This document shows positions 47,511 through 58,653 of a stretch of DNA of 64,000 nt, in pieces. The position numbers were made by a program, and so were the translations under genes. How positions within the stretch are numbered: the stretch's first letter is position 1; the number at the start of each line of letters is the position of its first letter. Source of the stretch: Cricetomys ansorgei (taxonomy: Eukaryota > Chordata > Mammalia > Rodentia > Nesomyidae); assembly GCA_026225945.1 (NCBI GenBank), contig JAMJFZ010004075.1, positions 2,016,001 to 2,080,000 on the forward strand. The letters are read 5' to 3'. The notes beneath the pieces are model-generated. The model was not told where the DNA came from and made no database searches. It was given only the letters and a program-made list of their open reading frames with translations.

Positions 47511-48305
47511 AGAATACTGCCCAGCCCTCTAGGCTGCTGCAATCTAATTGGCATTGTAACTGTGTCTTTAAGAGACCATCCTGTCTTTCTGTCGGGCCAG
47601 CTGCTTCAGGATGGTGGAAAACTTGGTAGGACCAGTGGATTCCACGATTGTGAGGTCACTGTCACACTTCCCTGGCTGTAAACTGAGTTGCTTCGTTAGA
47701 AGTAAAGCTGTGTGGAGTACGGTGACAGTGGATAAGGCATCCATTCTGTAAGTCCACAGACTGTGGTTTGGGCAGAAGCATTTCATTCAGGTAAGACAAA
47801 TCCATAACCGGATCAAGTATCTAGTAAGGACAAACTGTTGTCCTTTCCATGGAGGATGTGGTCCAAGGTAGTCAACCTGCCACCAGCTCACTTGCTAGTC
47901 ACCCCAGCCATATCAGAGGCTCAGTGTTGGTCTCTGCTGTTGGCAGATCTGGCACTCAGAAGCAGCTGTGGCCAGGTCAGCTTTAGTGAGAGAAAGTTCT
48001 CTAGACCATGCATAACTCCCGACTCTGCCACCATGCCGCTTGGCTCGTGGGCCCATTAGGCAATACCAAGAATTGTTGGGGAAAGAGGCTGACGGTCCAC
48101 AGAATGCATCATCCTATTTACATGATTACTGAACTCCTCTTCAGCTGAAGTCACCTTTTGATGAACACTTACACGGGATACAAGTGTCTTCACATACTTC
48201 ACCATTTGGAGAGATCTATCCACATACTTCTTCACAAGATGTCTTTCTCACTAATTTTCCAATCACGCTCTTTCCAAGTCCTGGAACATCTAGCCAATCC
48301 ATTGG
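47511..48305 (-). pseudogene. ERVL integrase remnant
   Basis: Integrase joins proviral DNA to the host chromosome. On the minus strand the frame running from about 48060 downwards contains an RHGGR phrase and then LTKADLATAASECQICQQQR at 47930-48020. The CxxC and upstream histidine are part of the HHCC zinc-binding module of retroviral integrases. A stop follows within about 8 codons. I could not resolve the catalytic core DDE residues in the remaining sequence, which is shifted between frames. Confidence 0.7.
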
Positions 48306-48593
48306 CTATATTCCATGAATCAGTGAACAATCACTCACCTGGCCATAATTCCTTGTAAACAAAATGTATGACCACATGTACTGCCTGAAATGATGCCCAT
48401 TGTGAAGATGCCCCTTCAGCATGGTTCTAGAAAGGGGTTGTAAAACTGTCCCCTTCTGCGTGGTACCTGCATAACATGCAGAACTATCAGTAAAGCAGAC
48501 CCTAGTCTTCTCTTCCTCAGTCAACCAATCATAGCGCACACTCTCTGAGGCTGTAGGCACATGCTTGGCAGCACACAGTACGGAAGTACACAA
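48306..48593 (-). pseudogene. ERVL RNase H-like remnant
   Basis: A 95-codon stretch on the minus strand with RVCFTDSSACYAGTTQK. In retroviral RNase H the first catalytic aspartate lies in a TDGSA-type motif. Here the glycine position is serine. The stretch lies between the RT and integrase remnants, as expected. It is broken on both sides. Confidence 0.7.
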
Positions 48594-48939
48594 ACCATGG
48601 GCATTTGGATGTCTTCATGTGACTCGCTTGTGCCTTCAGGACCTACTTAGCTATGTATATATCACTTCCATTTGATAATGGATTCCTGCTGCGCATATCT
48701 GACTTTATGACTTGATGAGTCAGGTAACACTCAGCTCATGGTGGGCAGCTCAGGTCATGTAGTAACTTGGTGGGCCACTGTCAAATGTTCAGTTTACACT
48801 AAAGCCCAATAGCAGACCAGGAACTGTCTCCCAAAGGGAGAATAGACAACTATGATGGTAGAGTCTTCCTCCAAAATTTCTCTGTCATGTGATTTCCCTA
48901 GAAGGTCTGGCCAAAGGCTCCAAACAGCATTCCTATCTG

Positions 48940-49191
48940 CTACTGACATCTCAAGTACCACGAGGTTTGCTGAATCCTATGGTCCAAGTGGTAGAGCAGC
49001 CTGGACAGTAGCTTGGACTGGTTGAAGAGCCTTCTTCTGTTCCAGGCCCACTCAGAGCTAGCAGCTTGCGGAGTCGCTAGTTTTGTGGGCCAGAGTAACA
49101 CATCCAGGTGAGGAGTATGCTGTCTCCATAATCCAGATAGGCCTACTAAATGTTGCACTACTCTCCTGGTGGTGGGAGGAGCCAGGTCCAA
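48940..49191 (-). pseudogene. ERVL RT connection-domain remnant
   Basis: The minus-strand frame begins MDLAPPTTRRVVQHLVGLSG and continues LWRQHTPHLDVLLWP, typical of the segment after the RT palm in ERVL/class III pol (the LVGL and FWRQ-like region). It degenerates after about 50 codons. Confidence 0.8.
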
Positions 49192-49239
49192 TAACTTACC
49201 CTTTACCTTAGAAGGAACATCTCTGTATGCTCCACACCA

Positions 49240-49673
49240 CTAGACTCCTGAGAATCTCACTGAAGTAGAATGCCCTTGAAGTTCGGTTGGGTTTATTTCC
49301 CCTCCTCTGATGTGCATATGAGTTACCAGTAAGTCTAAAGTAGATGCCGCCTCCTGCTCACTTGGGCCAGTCACCGTAATGTCATTAATATAGCAAAGCA
49401 ATTTGATTTTTTTATGGAAGAGACAGATGATCAAAATCCCTCCAACCTAAGTCATAAGAGAGGACTGGAGAGTTAATCCACTCTTGAGAAAACTTTAAAG
49501 GTATACTGCTGAACTGGCCAACTGAAAGCAGATTCCTTCTGGTGGTCCTTATGGACAGGTACTGAGGAGAAGGCATTTGCTAGATAAATAGCAGTAGACC
49601 ATGCACCAGGAGATATGCTAACCTGATCAAGTAAGGGCGCGATGTCTAGCACAGTAGCTGCAACTGGAGTCAC
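49240..49673 (-). pseudogene. ERVL reverse transcriptase palm remnant, active site lost
   Basis: Two frame-shifted minus-strand pieces. The first (49673-49473) reads PLLDQVSISPGAWSTAIY then LANAFSSVPVHKDHQKESAF. The motif-A aspartate, expected just before LANAF, is tyrosine (TAT, 49584-49586). The second piece (49434-49240) carries YIND at 49381-49392 where RTs have YxDD. A stop interrupts the region between the pieces (about 49435-49472). Both the lineage and the loss of activity are clear. The domain used to copy retroviral RNA into DNA. Confidence 0.88.
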
Positions 49674-50972
49674 TTCTTGGTTGAGTTTTCAACAGGCAGC
49701 TGTCATTCTCCACAATCTACATGTCTTCTGCACTGTCCGGACAGGAGAGTTAGAGGGAGATGTGTTGGGAACTACAACCCTGCATCCTTCAAGTCCTTGA
49801 GAGTGGTACTAATTTTTGCCGTTCCTCTAGGGCTGAAACCCTGGTTTGGATTCACTGTTTTCCCTGGCAGCAGCAACTCTAAAGTCTTACATTTAGCATT
49901 TCCAACCGTAATCACCCTCATTCCACCAGTGTGCTAACTTCTAACTATATCCGTCCCAATTATACATTCAGGGGCTGGGGAAATAACCACGGATGAGTTT
50001 AGGGACCCATAGACCTACTGTAAGTCAGACTTCAGCTAAAACTCCAGGAATCATCTGACCTCCATAAATTTCTACTTTAGTTGGAGGTCTGCAGTGTTTC
50101 TTGGGGTCTCCAGGAATCAGTGTCAGTTCAGAACCACTATCCCATAGACCCTGGAGAGTCTGATTGTTTCCGTTCCCCTGGGGTACAGTTACCTCTGTGA
50201 AAGGTCATAGGTCCCTCTGAGGAAGGACTGGAGAAAGGATAACAGTAAAACTCTTAAGTAATTTATCGAGGATCTTCTTCAGGGGAACCTGGCCATCCCT
50301 TCTCTCAAGGGGTTCTGGGTCTGCAAACTAGACGAAGTCTGGAAATTTTATCAAAATGCAGATTCCCTTTTGCCGTGATCCAGTGTAGCCTTTTTTCCAT
50401 TTGTTTGAGAATAGTTTTGCTTATGCAGAGCAAAGATACACTAGGCTTCTTATCTATTTCATGCCCAGAAACACCGTGATTGATTGATTAGCTAGTACCA
50501 AAAGTGCATAATGGCGATGCCTCCATAAAATTCACTTTGCCTGTGCTGACCATTATGGGTCAGGCCATTATGGACATTGTTTTATCTATGCTTCCCACTA
50601 AGATAACTATGATCACCTCGCCTCTGGTGATTCAGTGCTGTCACCTGGTCGCTGCTATCTCATCCAATCGAGCAGCAGTGTCTCCAACCTTAAGGTTTGG
50701 CACAGGAAGGAGCGACAAGGAAGCTTTTCATATGTGCTGCTGTCCCTCTTACAAGTTTGTGTCTTATAGGACTAGTGAAGGCGTATCTTCTGGGCCTTCC
50801 CAATGTGGAGGATTAGTCTTTCCACAGCACACCCACATTGCAAATTCCCTGACCTTAAAATCTCTTCATCAACACTAAGCCAAGGGCTTTCAGGCATCTC
50901 CAACTCCTTTTCAGTAGGCCATCTTTGGACAAATGCTTCAGCCAACCATTCAAACAGACTTTTGACACCATT
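49674..50972 (-). pseudogene. Protease/gag-pol junction region of the provirus, unresolved
   Basis: It lies between the gag and RT remnants and should hold nucleocapsid and protease sequence. I could not identify a convincing protease motif (D[ST]G). The frames are short and shuffled. Confidence 0.5.
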
Positions 50973-51248
50973 TTAAAGTTTGTGAACTTCCATGTGAATC
51001 CTAGAATCTCCATTCAGTGGGCGCTTATCAAGAAACTCAGCCTGATTCACTTTTATGTTCCTTCCATCATTATCCCACACCCTGAAAATCTGTTCCCACA
51101 CATTTCCCCCAGACCTCTGCTTTAACGAATTAGCAAACCTACTGAAGCTCTTTAGCAATGTAGCAGCCTCTTCATGGGCTACATTTTCTACTTGCCCTCT
51201 AGGAGCCTGTTTAGCCTTAAGTCTGGCTATATATAAGTCTAGAGGCAA
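50973..51248 (-). pseudogene. ERVL gag capsid-like remnant
   Basis: A 91-codon minus-strand frame (LYIARLKAKQAPRGQVENVA, later VWEQIFRVWDNDGRNIKV). Position and composition fit the capsid region of ERVL gag. The identification rests mainly on location between the 5' LTR and pol. Confidence 0.6.
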
Positions 51249-51601
51249 CTATTGGTGGGCCGTCAGGGATGTCAGTATTGTCTTGCCTGGCATCTCCTTC
51301 AGAGAAAGGCACTGCTGGTTTAGTAGATAGGGAAGGATTAATTTCCTCAACCAAAGGTGGAAAAGGCAAAATAAGGGTATCAGGGTGGCTGTACAGCTTC
51401 TGTTGAGAGCAGAGGTATTACTTCCTCAGGTGAGATAAACCCTTGAGAATCTGAGTGTTCAAAGTTCTCAGCTTCAGTAGGACCCTCTCATACTTCCCCA
51501 TCCCAAGTCACAGGATCCCATTGTATAGCAATTAATGCCCTTACTTTAACCATGGACACCCTGAGTTTGGGACTTCAATTTTTGCTGTAATTCAGCTAAC
51601 C

Positions 51602-51832
51602 CTATAATGAACTCTTCAGTTTGGTTTTCTGTATGTGGCTGCTGAAGAGAAGATAATCTTCCAGGGCAAACTTAGAAACCTTTACACTGTTCGTGTGTAT
51701 CTGGAGCTGGTCAGTTTTATCATTGAGTTCATTGTTGTCCTGCAATGTATTCTGAGATGCTTTAAGGTCGTTAATTTTATCACAGAGCTCATTCTTTTCT
51801 GTTGTCAATTTATCCAGAAATGCTAAGAGCAA
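51602..51832 (-). pseudogene. ERVL gag N-terminal coiled-coil remnant
   Basis: A 76-codon minus-strand frame with a heptad-like pattern (KLTTEKNELCDKINDLKASQ and onward, rich in N, D, K, L). ERVL gag is known for a predicted coiled coil near its start. It is truncated at its start and stops before the capsid-like part. Confidence 0.6.
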
Positions 51833-52104
51833 TCAACCAACAGTATCATTTTTCTTAATTTTCCACAAATTGTCAAACTTTTATATACAGAGCTTCTGTA
51901 TATAAATCTGTTGCCTCTCACAATTGGTGAATCAGGATAACCAAATGCATTTGTCTCCTTACATTGGTTAAATACTTCACATCATGAGCTTTCAGTACTC
52001 TCTAAGCTTCCAGGAGAGGCTTTGGTAACTGTAGATGTTAGTGAATTGGAAAGCCTATACCAGGTACTTAAAAAATTCATCCTTATACTTCTCTTGTTCT
52101 AGAA

Positions 52105-52118
52105 CCACTTATGGTATC
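52105..52118 (-). other. Probable tRNA-Leu primer-binding site
   Basis: The minus strand reads GATACCATAAGTGG next to the 5' LTR edge. It matches 10 of 14 positions of the sequence complementary to the 3' end of tRNA-Leu used by ERVL elements, including the AAGTGG block. Confidence 0.7.
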
Positions 52119-52121
52119 AAA

Positions 52122-52171
52122 AATCTATTATTAGTTAGGGCTATCTAGAGGAACAGAACTTACAGAATGAC

Positions 52172-52212
<41 letters not shown>

Positions 52213-52990
52213 GAGATTTATTAGAATAGCTTATAGGCTGTGGTCCAGCTAATTCAATGACTGCCAACCCACAGAAGACCCAAGAATCTAGTAGTAGTTC
52301 AATTCATCAGGCTGGATGTTTTCACTGGATTTCAGTATATACTGGTCTTAGAGTTTCTATTGTAGTGAAGAGACACTATGACCACAGCAACTCTTACAAA
52401 GAAAAACATTTAATTGGGACTGGCTTATAGTTCAGAGGTTTAGTTCATTATCATCATGGTGGGAAGCATGGCAGAGTACAGGTAGACATGCTGCTGGAGA
52501 GGAGCTGGGAGTTCTATATCTGGATCCTCAGGCAGCAGGAAGGACAGTGACACTGCTTGGCTTGAGCTTCTGAAACCTCAAAGCCCACCCCTAGTGACAT
52601 ACTTCCTCCAACAAGGCCACACCTCCTAGTAGTGCCACTCCCAATGAGCCTATGGGTTTAATTTTCATTCAAACCACCACAACACTGGAATCCTGAAGAA
52701 GTAGGCTCTAATGCCAATGAAGTAATGGACTTGGTAGCGAGAGTGAGAGCAAGCAGGCAAAGAGAGAACGGGCTTTTTTCTTCCATTATATAGGCTACCA
52801 GCAGAAGGTGTGGCCCCTATCAAAAGGGTATCATTCCACCTCAAAAATGTCTATTAGAATTAGAAGTGGATCTTCCCACTTCAAATGATTTGATTAGGAA
52901 AAAAAAAAATCCTTCATAGGTACGCCCAGTCATTTGGCTTTAAGCTAATTCCAGGTGTAGTCAAACTGACAACTGAGAATAGCCATCACA
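52122..52990 (-). repeat. 5' LTR of the ERVL provirus, interrupted
   Basis: 869 bp including a 338-bp insertion (52346-52683) and an expanded (CTAT)n tract (about 52170-52213). On the minus strand it starts TGTGATGGCTATTCTC, like the other LTR. Shared blocks include tatctagaggaacagaac, ttataggctgtggtccagct, agcaggcaaagagagaac, taccagcagaaggtgtggcc and gtggatcttcccacttcaaa. Confidence 0.88.
52346..52683 (-). mobile_element. LTR-like rodent element inserted in the proviral LTR
   Basis: Same family as 35451-35870 but reversed: tttctattgtagtgaagaga, catttaattgggactggctt, ccaacaaggccacacctcct and ttcattcaaaccaccacaac. It is flanked by ACTGG on both sides (52341-52345 and 52684-52688). It divides the LTR at a point that is continuous in the partner LTR, proving insertion after the provirus formed. 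Confidence 0.85.
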
Positions 52991-52995
52991 CATGA

Positions 52996-54507
52996 CACAT
53001 GTGTTTGGTTATGTAGAGCTTCTGTAAGTGCTAAACTGTGAAAGGAGAGAAAGCAGTGAAGGCTGAGTATTTAAGCTAGAGAGGAACCTGTTGACTTTAT
53101 CTTTTTAAACTATCAGCCATATACACTTCCAACATTTATTTCACTCTACAGAAAATCTCTGTGCTTTGTATTTCTATGGCTATATGACAAACGTTTGTAA
53201 ATTCAATATTTTTTTCTCCTCATTTTTATTTACTTACTTTGTGGATTATGACTATTTTTAAAAGGAATAGTATCCTAGTTTATAAGAAAGGAGAGTAATT
53301 TAGATTTTAGAAATTGTTTTATAGTTAGAAATTCCCAGTGAGTAACAAATATTCTCTATAAAAAGCAATAGAGCTGAATTGCTAAGAATTGCATCAGGGG
53401 AATTGGGTTCAAATCTTGCTTTTAGAGTGTAAGCTTGGGCATGTGTACATGGGAGGCAACAACCTTGCCTATAAGGATGAGATATGACCTCCATAGGAAG
53501 TTCTTAGAACAGTAAGATACTAGAATAAACTTGATGTTCGGATTTTTTACATTTAGTGTTCCTGCTTAGAACTCTAAGCTATACTGAATTGTTAAATTAG
53601 TCCATCCCAATCCATATGATTTTTTGCCTATAGAAACAAAAGGTGTGGGCAATTTTCTAAGAGTTTTAGTTCTTTAGGTAGTTTTAAGAAAACTAATTCA
53701 AGTCTTAATAGAAATATGGAAAGGTAGAATTTAAAGTATTTTTTATAAGCTCAGCCCCTCCCAATGCTCTGTCCAGTTGATATATGCAACACAGTTAATT
53801 AAAAAAAATTAATCCCAAGGAATAACATATTTTCTCTAAGGTCTCTACCTCTTCTCCCACCCCCCATCTGTCTTTACTGGGCTCCAGAGGCAGTTGCTGA
53901 GCTATGAACTTGCTGTCACAGTAGCACCTTTGAGGATACAGACACAGAACCAGAGGCACAGCTCCCCAGTTCTTATATCAGTAAAGGGCTGGCTTCCTTG
54001 TTTACCATTGGAGCCTTCTTTGCTACTAGACTCCTTGGAACTGACTACTTCCACCATAATTTCTGGTCCTTTGTGGGACTGGCCATTGGTGGACATTGTG
54101 GGGTTTGAAGATGTCTCAGGTTTTTTGAAAACCTAACAATCCCGTTCAAAAGTATGCTCATTCTATTTATCCAAGGGTTTAATTTGTATTGTGATGAGTG
54201 AACATTTCACTTCAGTGTTATACGCTGAAATACTCAGAATTGGAACCATATACTCCTGCAATGAACTAACATATCAAAGGTGAGAGTTGAACCAGCCATT
54301 ACTGTAATTGATTTTTAATAAGTACATATGACTATTGCGTATTTATCTTATTTATAACATAACTTACTGTTTATAAACTCATGTAACTGATTTTATCATG
54401 GTCACATGTAAAGAAACGTGGATGAAATTATTCAGATATGAAGAAATCATGTAGAGCCTTCCTTTCTATAGAACCAGTTGACCCAAAGAACTCAGGATTA
54501 TATAGTC
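52996..54507. other. Intronic gap; one unexplained short open frame
   Basis: AT-rich. On plus, about 53906-54108 there is a stop-free stretch (about 66 codons) with a hydrophobic pattern that I cannot place. Otherwise nothing. Confidence 0.4.
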
Positions 54508-55489
54508 TTGTTCAATCCTTCCCCTTCCCCGTAGAGGAATAGCTCTATATGAAAGCTAGGCTCTACAGTCCAGGGGCTACATTCAGAGGCCTGTGTGGTC
54601 TGGATGGACTGTAGACACACCTTTAATTCAGTATTCAGAAAGTAGTGACAATAAATACCTTTAATCCCTGTATTCAGAAGGCAGTGGTGGTCCACACCTT
54701 TAATCCCTAAGACAGAAACAAGAGTGTGGAAGCAGATTTGGGAGTCAGTATCACATTGGAAGTGACATCTAAGGTGAGTCAGAGTGAAGGACAGGCAAAG
54801 TGACCAATCAGAGGAAGAGTTAGCAGACTAAGGACATGCCTAACTCTCATGAGAAAAGGCAGGCTCTCAGCAGTTAAGGAGAGTTACATAGGAGTTAGAG
54901 TCAGTCAAATTGGGAAGCAGTTAACAGAGTCAGTTAACAGAAGCAGGCAAAGGAGTTGGTTGAGGAACAGACTGAAGAGTCAATTGGGAAGAGTCAGTAA
55001 GAGAAGTCAGTGGAGAAGTAGGCTGGAGAGTCTGTCGAAATTGTTAGTTACAGAGGTAGGATGGAACAGTGAGAGACACAGAGACACAGAGACACAGAAG
55101 ATCTCTGCAGAAGAAGCCCAGAACAGAGTGAGTTAAACCAGAAGAGTCAGAAGAGTTCAGAAGGAGCTAGTCAGAGTGGCTCAGTCAGCAGTAGGTCTTG
55201 GAAGGCTAAGGCTGAAGCCTTCTAGGCCTGGGCTAGCTGTTTAAATGCCCTAGATTGTACCAAGGCTGAAGCCTTTCAGTTCCAGAATTAAGACTAGACT
55301 GTAAAGACTAAAAACACTCTAAGGCTCTGGGACTCCAGTCTAGAACCAGTTATTTAATTAGACAAAGGAATAAACTGTCCTCTGCCCTGAACCAATGTCT
55401 ATATCTGGTGAATCCACATATACATCTATTTCTACAACTACCAGTTGACCAAAATAAATTAGGTTTGTACATTATTGTTCAATTTCCCC
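54508..55489 (+). repeat. Complex purine-rich repeat, possible LTR
   Basis: It contains LTR- or repeat-like phrases (gtccaggggctacattcaga, ggtctggatggactgtagac) and two short SINE-like phrases (cacacctttaatcc). It continues into a long degenerate array of gagtcag/cagaag-type words (about 54770-55170) and a tail with AATAAAC at 55369. The word TTGTTCAAT occurs at both edges (about 54511 and 55476). A rodent LTR family is likely, but I cannot name it. Confidence 0.55.
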
Positions 55490-55875
55490 CCAAACTCCTA
55501 ACATGTGAGGAAGTATGGGTGCTACAATGTTTTTAGACTGTATGAATTCTGAATATTTACTTGCTTGCCATAACAAAATTGCCTTTTTGTTGCAGGAAAA
55601 TATGTACATGGTATAAAACCTTAAATTACATGAAAACAAACAAACAAACAAAAGTTTCCCCATTGCTGATCTCAGTGCCTGCAGGGATCCAGTCAGCAAA
55701 GACGGTTTTGTTTCTGATGCCTCAGGAACTTTCCTGTGCACATTGATTACTAATACTTAGTGAGTGGGTTTTGATGTTTTAATGATTTAGAAGTAGTTAT
55801 GATCCCTAAGAGAAGTATTATAAATTCGTCAAAATATGAGATAGTAGAATACTGTTCCTTAGGAATTGTGGGGTG
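55490..55875. other. Intronic gap, nothing recognised
   Basis: It contains a short (CAAA)n at about 55636-55652. No supported feature. Confidence 0.5.
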
Positions 55876-56060
55876 TATGTGAGCACACATGTGTGCTGTG
55901 TGTATGTGTGTGTATACATTTGTGTGTGTGTTTGTGAGGGTATATGTTAATGTGTATGTGTGTGTGTCTGAGGGTGTGTCTGCATGTGTATGTGTGTGAG
56001 GATGTGTGTGCGTATGTGTGTATATGTGTATGCAAGGATGTGTGTATGCAAACGTGTGTC

Positions 56061-56102
<42 letters not shown>
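55876..56102. repeat. Interrupted TG repeat and GA repeat
   Basis: About 225 nt of TG-rich imperfect repeat followed by (GA)n at 56077-56100. Cys/Val and His/Thr frames here are artefacts. Confidence 0.95.
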
Positions 56103-56106
<4 letters not shown>

Positions 56107-58653
56107 TGTGGATAGATAAATTGATACCTTTAAGCTTCTGATAGACAATTCCCTCTATTATTTGAGGCAACAATGAAAATATAAACTATACCACTAGGGA
56201 AAGTCAATGCCATAGTTTAGTGTGTTTCTCATTCTTTTAGATGATACACTAATTGAGGAAGCATAAACACCCAATTCTGTAAAGAAACGATTTCTTATCA
56301 TTTATAAGCAAATTGTGTCTTATCTACTCAGAAGACCAGTCAGGAAAATGTGAATAACTAAGAAAATAGACTTAATGCTTCCAACGGCACCTATACCTAC
56401 AATCCACAATTGATTTATTGGGTATGATACCAGAATAGAAATTATGAAAATAGAATATTCAAGGTTTATGAGTAGAAAATGGCAAGGAAAAATATCTCCT
56501 GGAATATATAAAACTGAATGGAGAAGAATCACTAGAGAACATTAGTAGAGGAAATGATATTCCATTAACAGGGAGGAGAGCTCCCCTAATTAATAAATTT
56601 GTTCCTTCCACAGTATTTCATTTTTAACGCTTTAATAAAGACAGAATGGGATAACAGGATCAATAGTCCTCATGGCTGTGAAACTGTGTGTGCTTTGTGA
56701 TTTCTATAATGTAATGAATTCTAGAGACATTTACCACACAGGAACAAGTCCCCTGAATCCTCAACAAACTTTGCTGTGATAAAAGTTAATAAACGCATTG
56801 AAAATATCCAAAAGCCTTAGCAAGATATGAAATAAAATGCAAGATTTGCATTTGTAATACATCTTAGAACTTGCTTTCAAAATTCTAGGGGGAATCAGAA
56901 TTGTACTATTTGAAACAGGACCCCCAGTCTCTGAAGTTTCAAAGAACGATAAGACAGAGAAGGAGGTTCTTCATTCAATCTTCAATCTGATATTTGAAGG
57001 GCTGCTCCTAAAAGTCAAAATGGAATTGAGTTTGGTTTTTTTTTTTTGTTGTTGTTGTTTGCTTTTAATACGAGAACAAGAGGAAGAAAAGTAAGAAAGG
57101 CAAGGTGCTTCCCCCACTATAGGGCTGGTTCTTAAGCAAGCTGTATACGGGGACACCTTCCTCTTTTGAGAGAAAGGTCAGCACTCAGCTATGGGTATGT
57201 AGAGCCACTGCTGATGACAAAGTCAATGGGAGTCACCCCAGAAGTCAATAGAGCAGTAGGCGAACGCCAGTGTGAAGAGAGCAGATGCCCGTGATCTGTG
57301 GACGGTTTAGACTCTAAGCAAACCTGGTGCTCCTCTGCTGGCTCTTGTCCTTCATTTCCCATTCAAGTATCAAATCTCTCTCAGATACAAATTGCATCAC
57401 CCCTCTGAGAAGTCTAAAGACCCTGCACAGAAGCTGAGTGTTGCTCCTGGAAAGCCCGAATCCATGTGAGCGCCAGAGGAGTTCTTGTGAAGACATTGCT
57501 TTCACGTGATTGAACAGTGAGTCTGCCTTGACTTAAAAAGGCACTTCTGCAGTGCTCAGCGCGCGCACCCTCGCTGCTGCGGTTCAGAACCAGCTCTGAA
57601 GCTGCGCTCTTGGGGATTCGCAGTCACGTCTGAACACTAAGCACTTCGTTAGGGCTGTTTTAACTGGACACCCAAGCACTGCGTGTTAGGGCAGTTTGAA
57701 CTTCCACATAATTGTTTAAAGATGGAATGTCCTTTATAAATGGAATGTTAGACTTTAGAGAATTGGCTTTAAATAATCCTAGGGTTTTCCTGCTCCCCCT
57801 CCTCCACCCCTCCGCCCCTTCCAGCAAATAGGGAGAGAAAATCCAAGTACAGTATTTAGGACTGAACCATAAAATTAAGTCACATCAGGAAACAAAAACA
57901 AAAGGAAAAAAACAAAAAACAGAGAAAGGTCTGAGTGCATACACAAACCGCAGCCTCTGTGAACTCACATAAAAATAAGCAACGGACAGGCACTGTGGCA
58001 GTTTCAGAGCCGGGCATTATTCACAGGAAAACAGCGAGATTCACTACGGAGGACATTATTCTTCGGAGACTGACAGGGTCTCATTCACAGCACCAGGACT
58101 GATGGTGCACGCACAGCCAGCTTGCCAAGCAGCGCAGCACTGGGATGCAGGTCCCCGACGGTGAACTGAGACCATTGCTGAGGACACTCAGAGATCACAT
58201 AAGGGACACTCTGTTTGCTCTCTGGGAGATGCAGTTCATCTGCACTAATTGCGGGCTTGGGAGCCTGGAGAAGGCAGCTCTGTGCCCACATACTGTATTC
58301 CCTTTGTTGGGAGCTCGCATGGGCATTGTGTGTGTGTGTACTAACAGAGAGCCTCAACTGCCTTTAAAATATATGTGCATTTCTAATTCTTTGCACTCGG
58401 AGCCCATGAGAGGAAGCTGGTAGATAATAGTGAATTGCTCTCTGGAAAACTTTAGCATATAACTTAAGAACATAAGAAGCCCAAGAAATCCAACTACAGA
58501 AGTTTACAGGACTTTTCTGAGGCATTCGGTCTTTGAAAAGAATTGCATCTACTTATCTACCAACCATCTATCTGTTTTGGTATTTTCAAAGCTTAGAGAT
58601 CAGATTCTTTTATCTTTTGTGTACTTCCCTTTATATTATAAAAGACTAAAAGA
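56103..58653. other. Intron with CpG-containing patches
   Basis: Mostly AT-rich, with a T-run and GTT repeat at 57036-57059. About 57550-57640 and 57990-58170 are richer in CpG (for example cagcgcgcgcaccctcgctg) and not recognisable as repeats. No coding exon recognised. Confidence 0.45.

Larger units (their letters stand above)
45996..52990 (-). mobile_element. ERVL-class endogenous provirus, decayed
   Basis: A whole provirus on the minus strand, in the same orientation as Magi2 and inside intron A-B. In transcription order it has a 5' LTR (about 52122-52990), a leucine-tRNA-type primer-binding site, gag remnants, RT, RNase H and integrase remnants of pol, dUTPase remnants, and a 3' LTR (45996-46486). 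The flanking pentamers are cttga (45991-45995) and catga (52991-52995), matching at 4 of 5 positions, as for an aged ERVL target duplication. A dUTPase placed after integrase and the absence of an env-like frame are typical of ERVL. All coding parts are broken by stops and frameshifts, and two catalytic aspartates of RT are lost, so it is not autonomous. LTRs resemble those I associate with the RMER15 group. That name is tentative. Confidence 0.92.

Noticed and set aside
47287..47629. Plus-strand frames across the provirus
   Set aside because: They are antisense shadows of the dUTPase and pol remnants, which are read on the minus strand.
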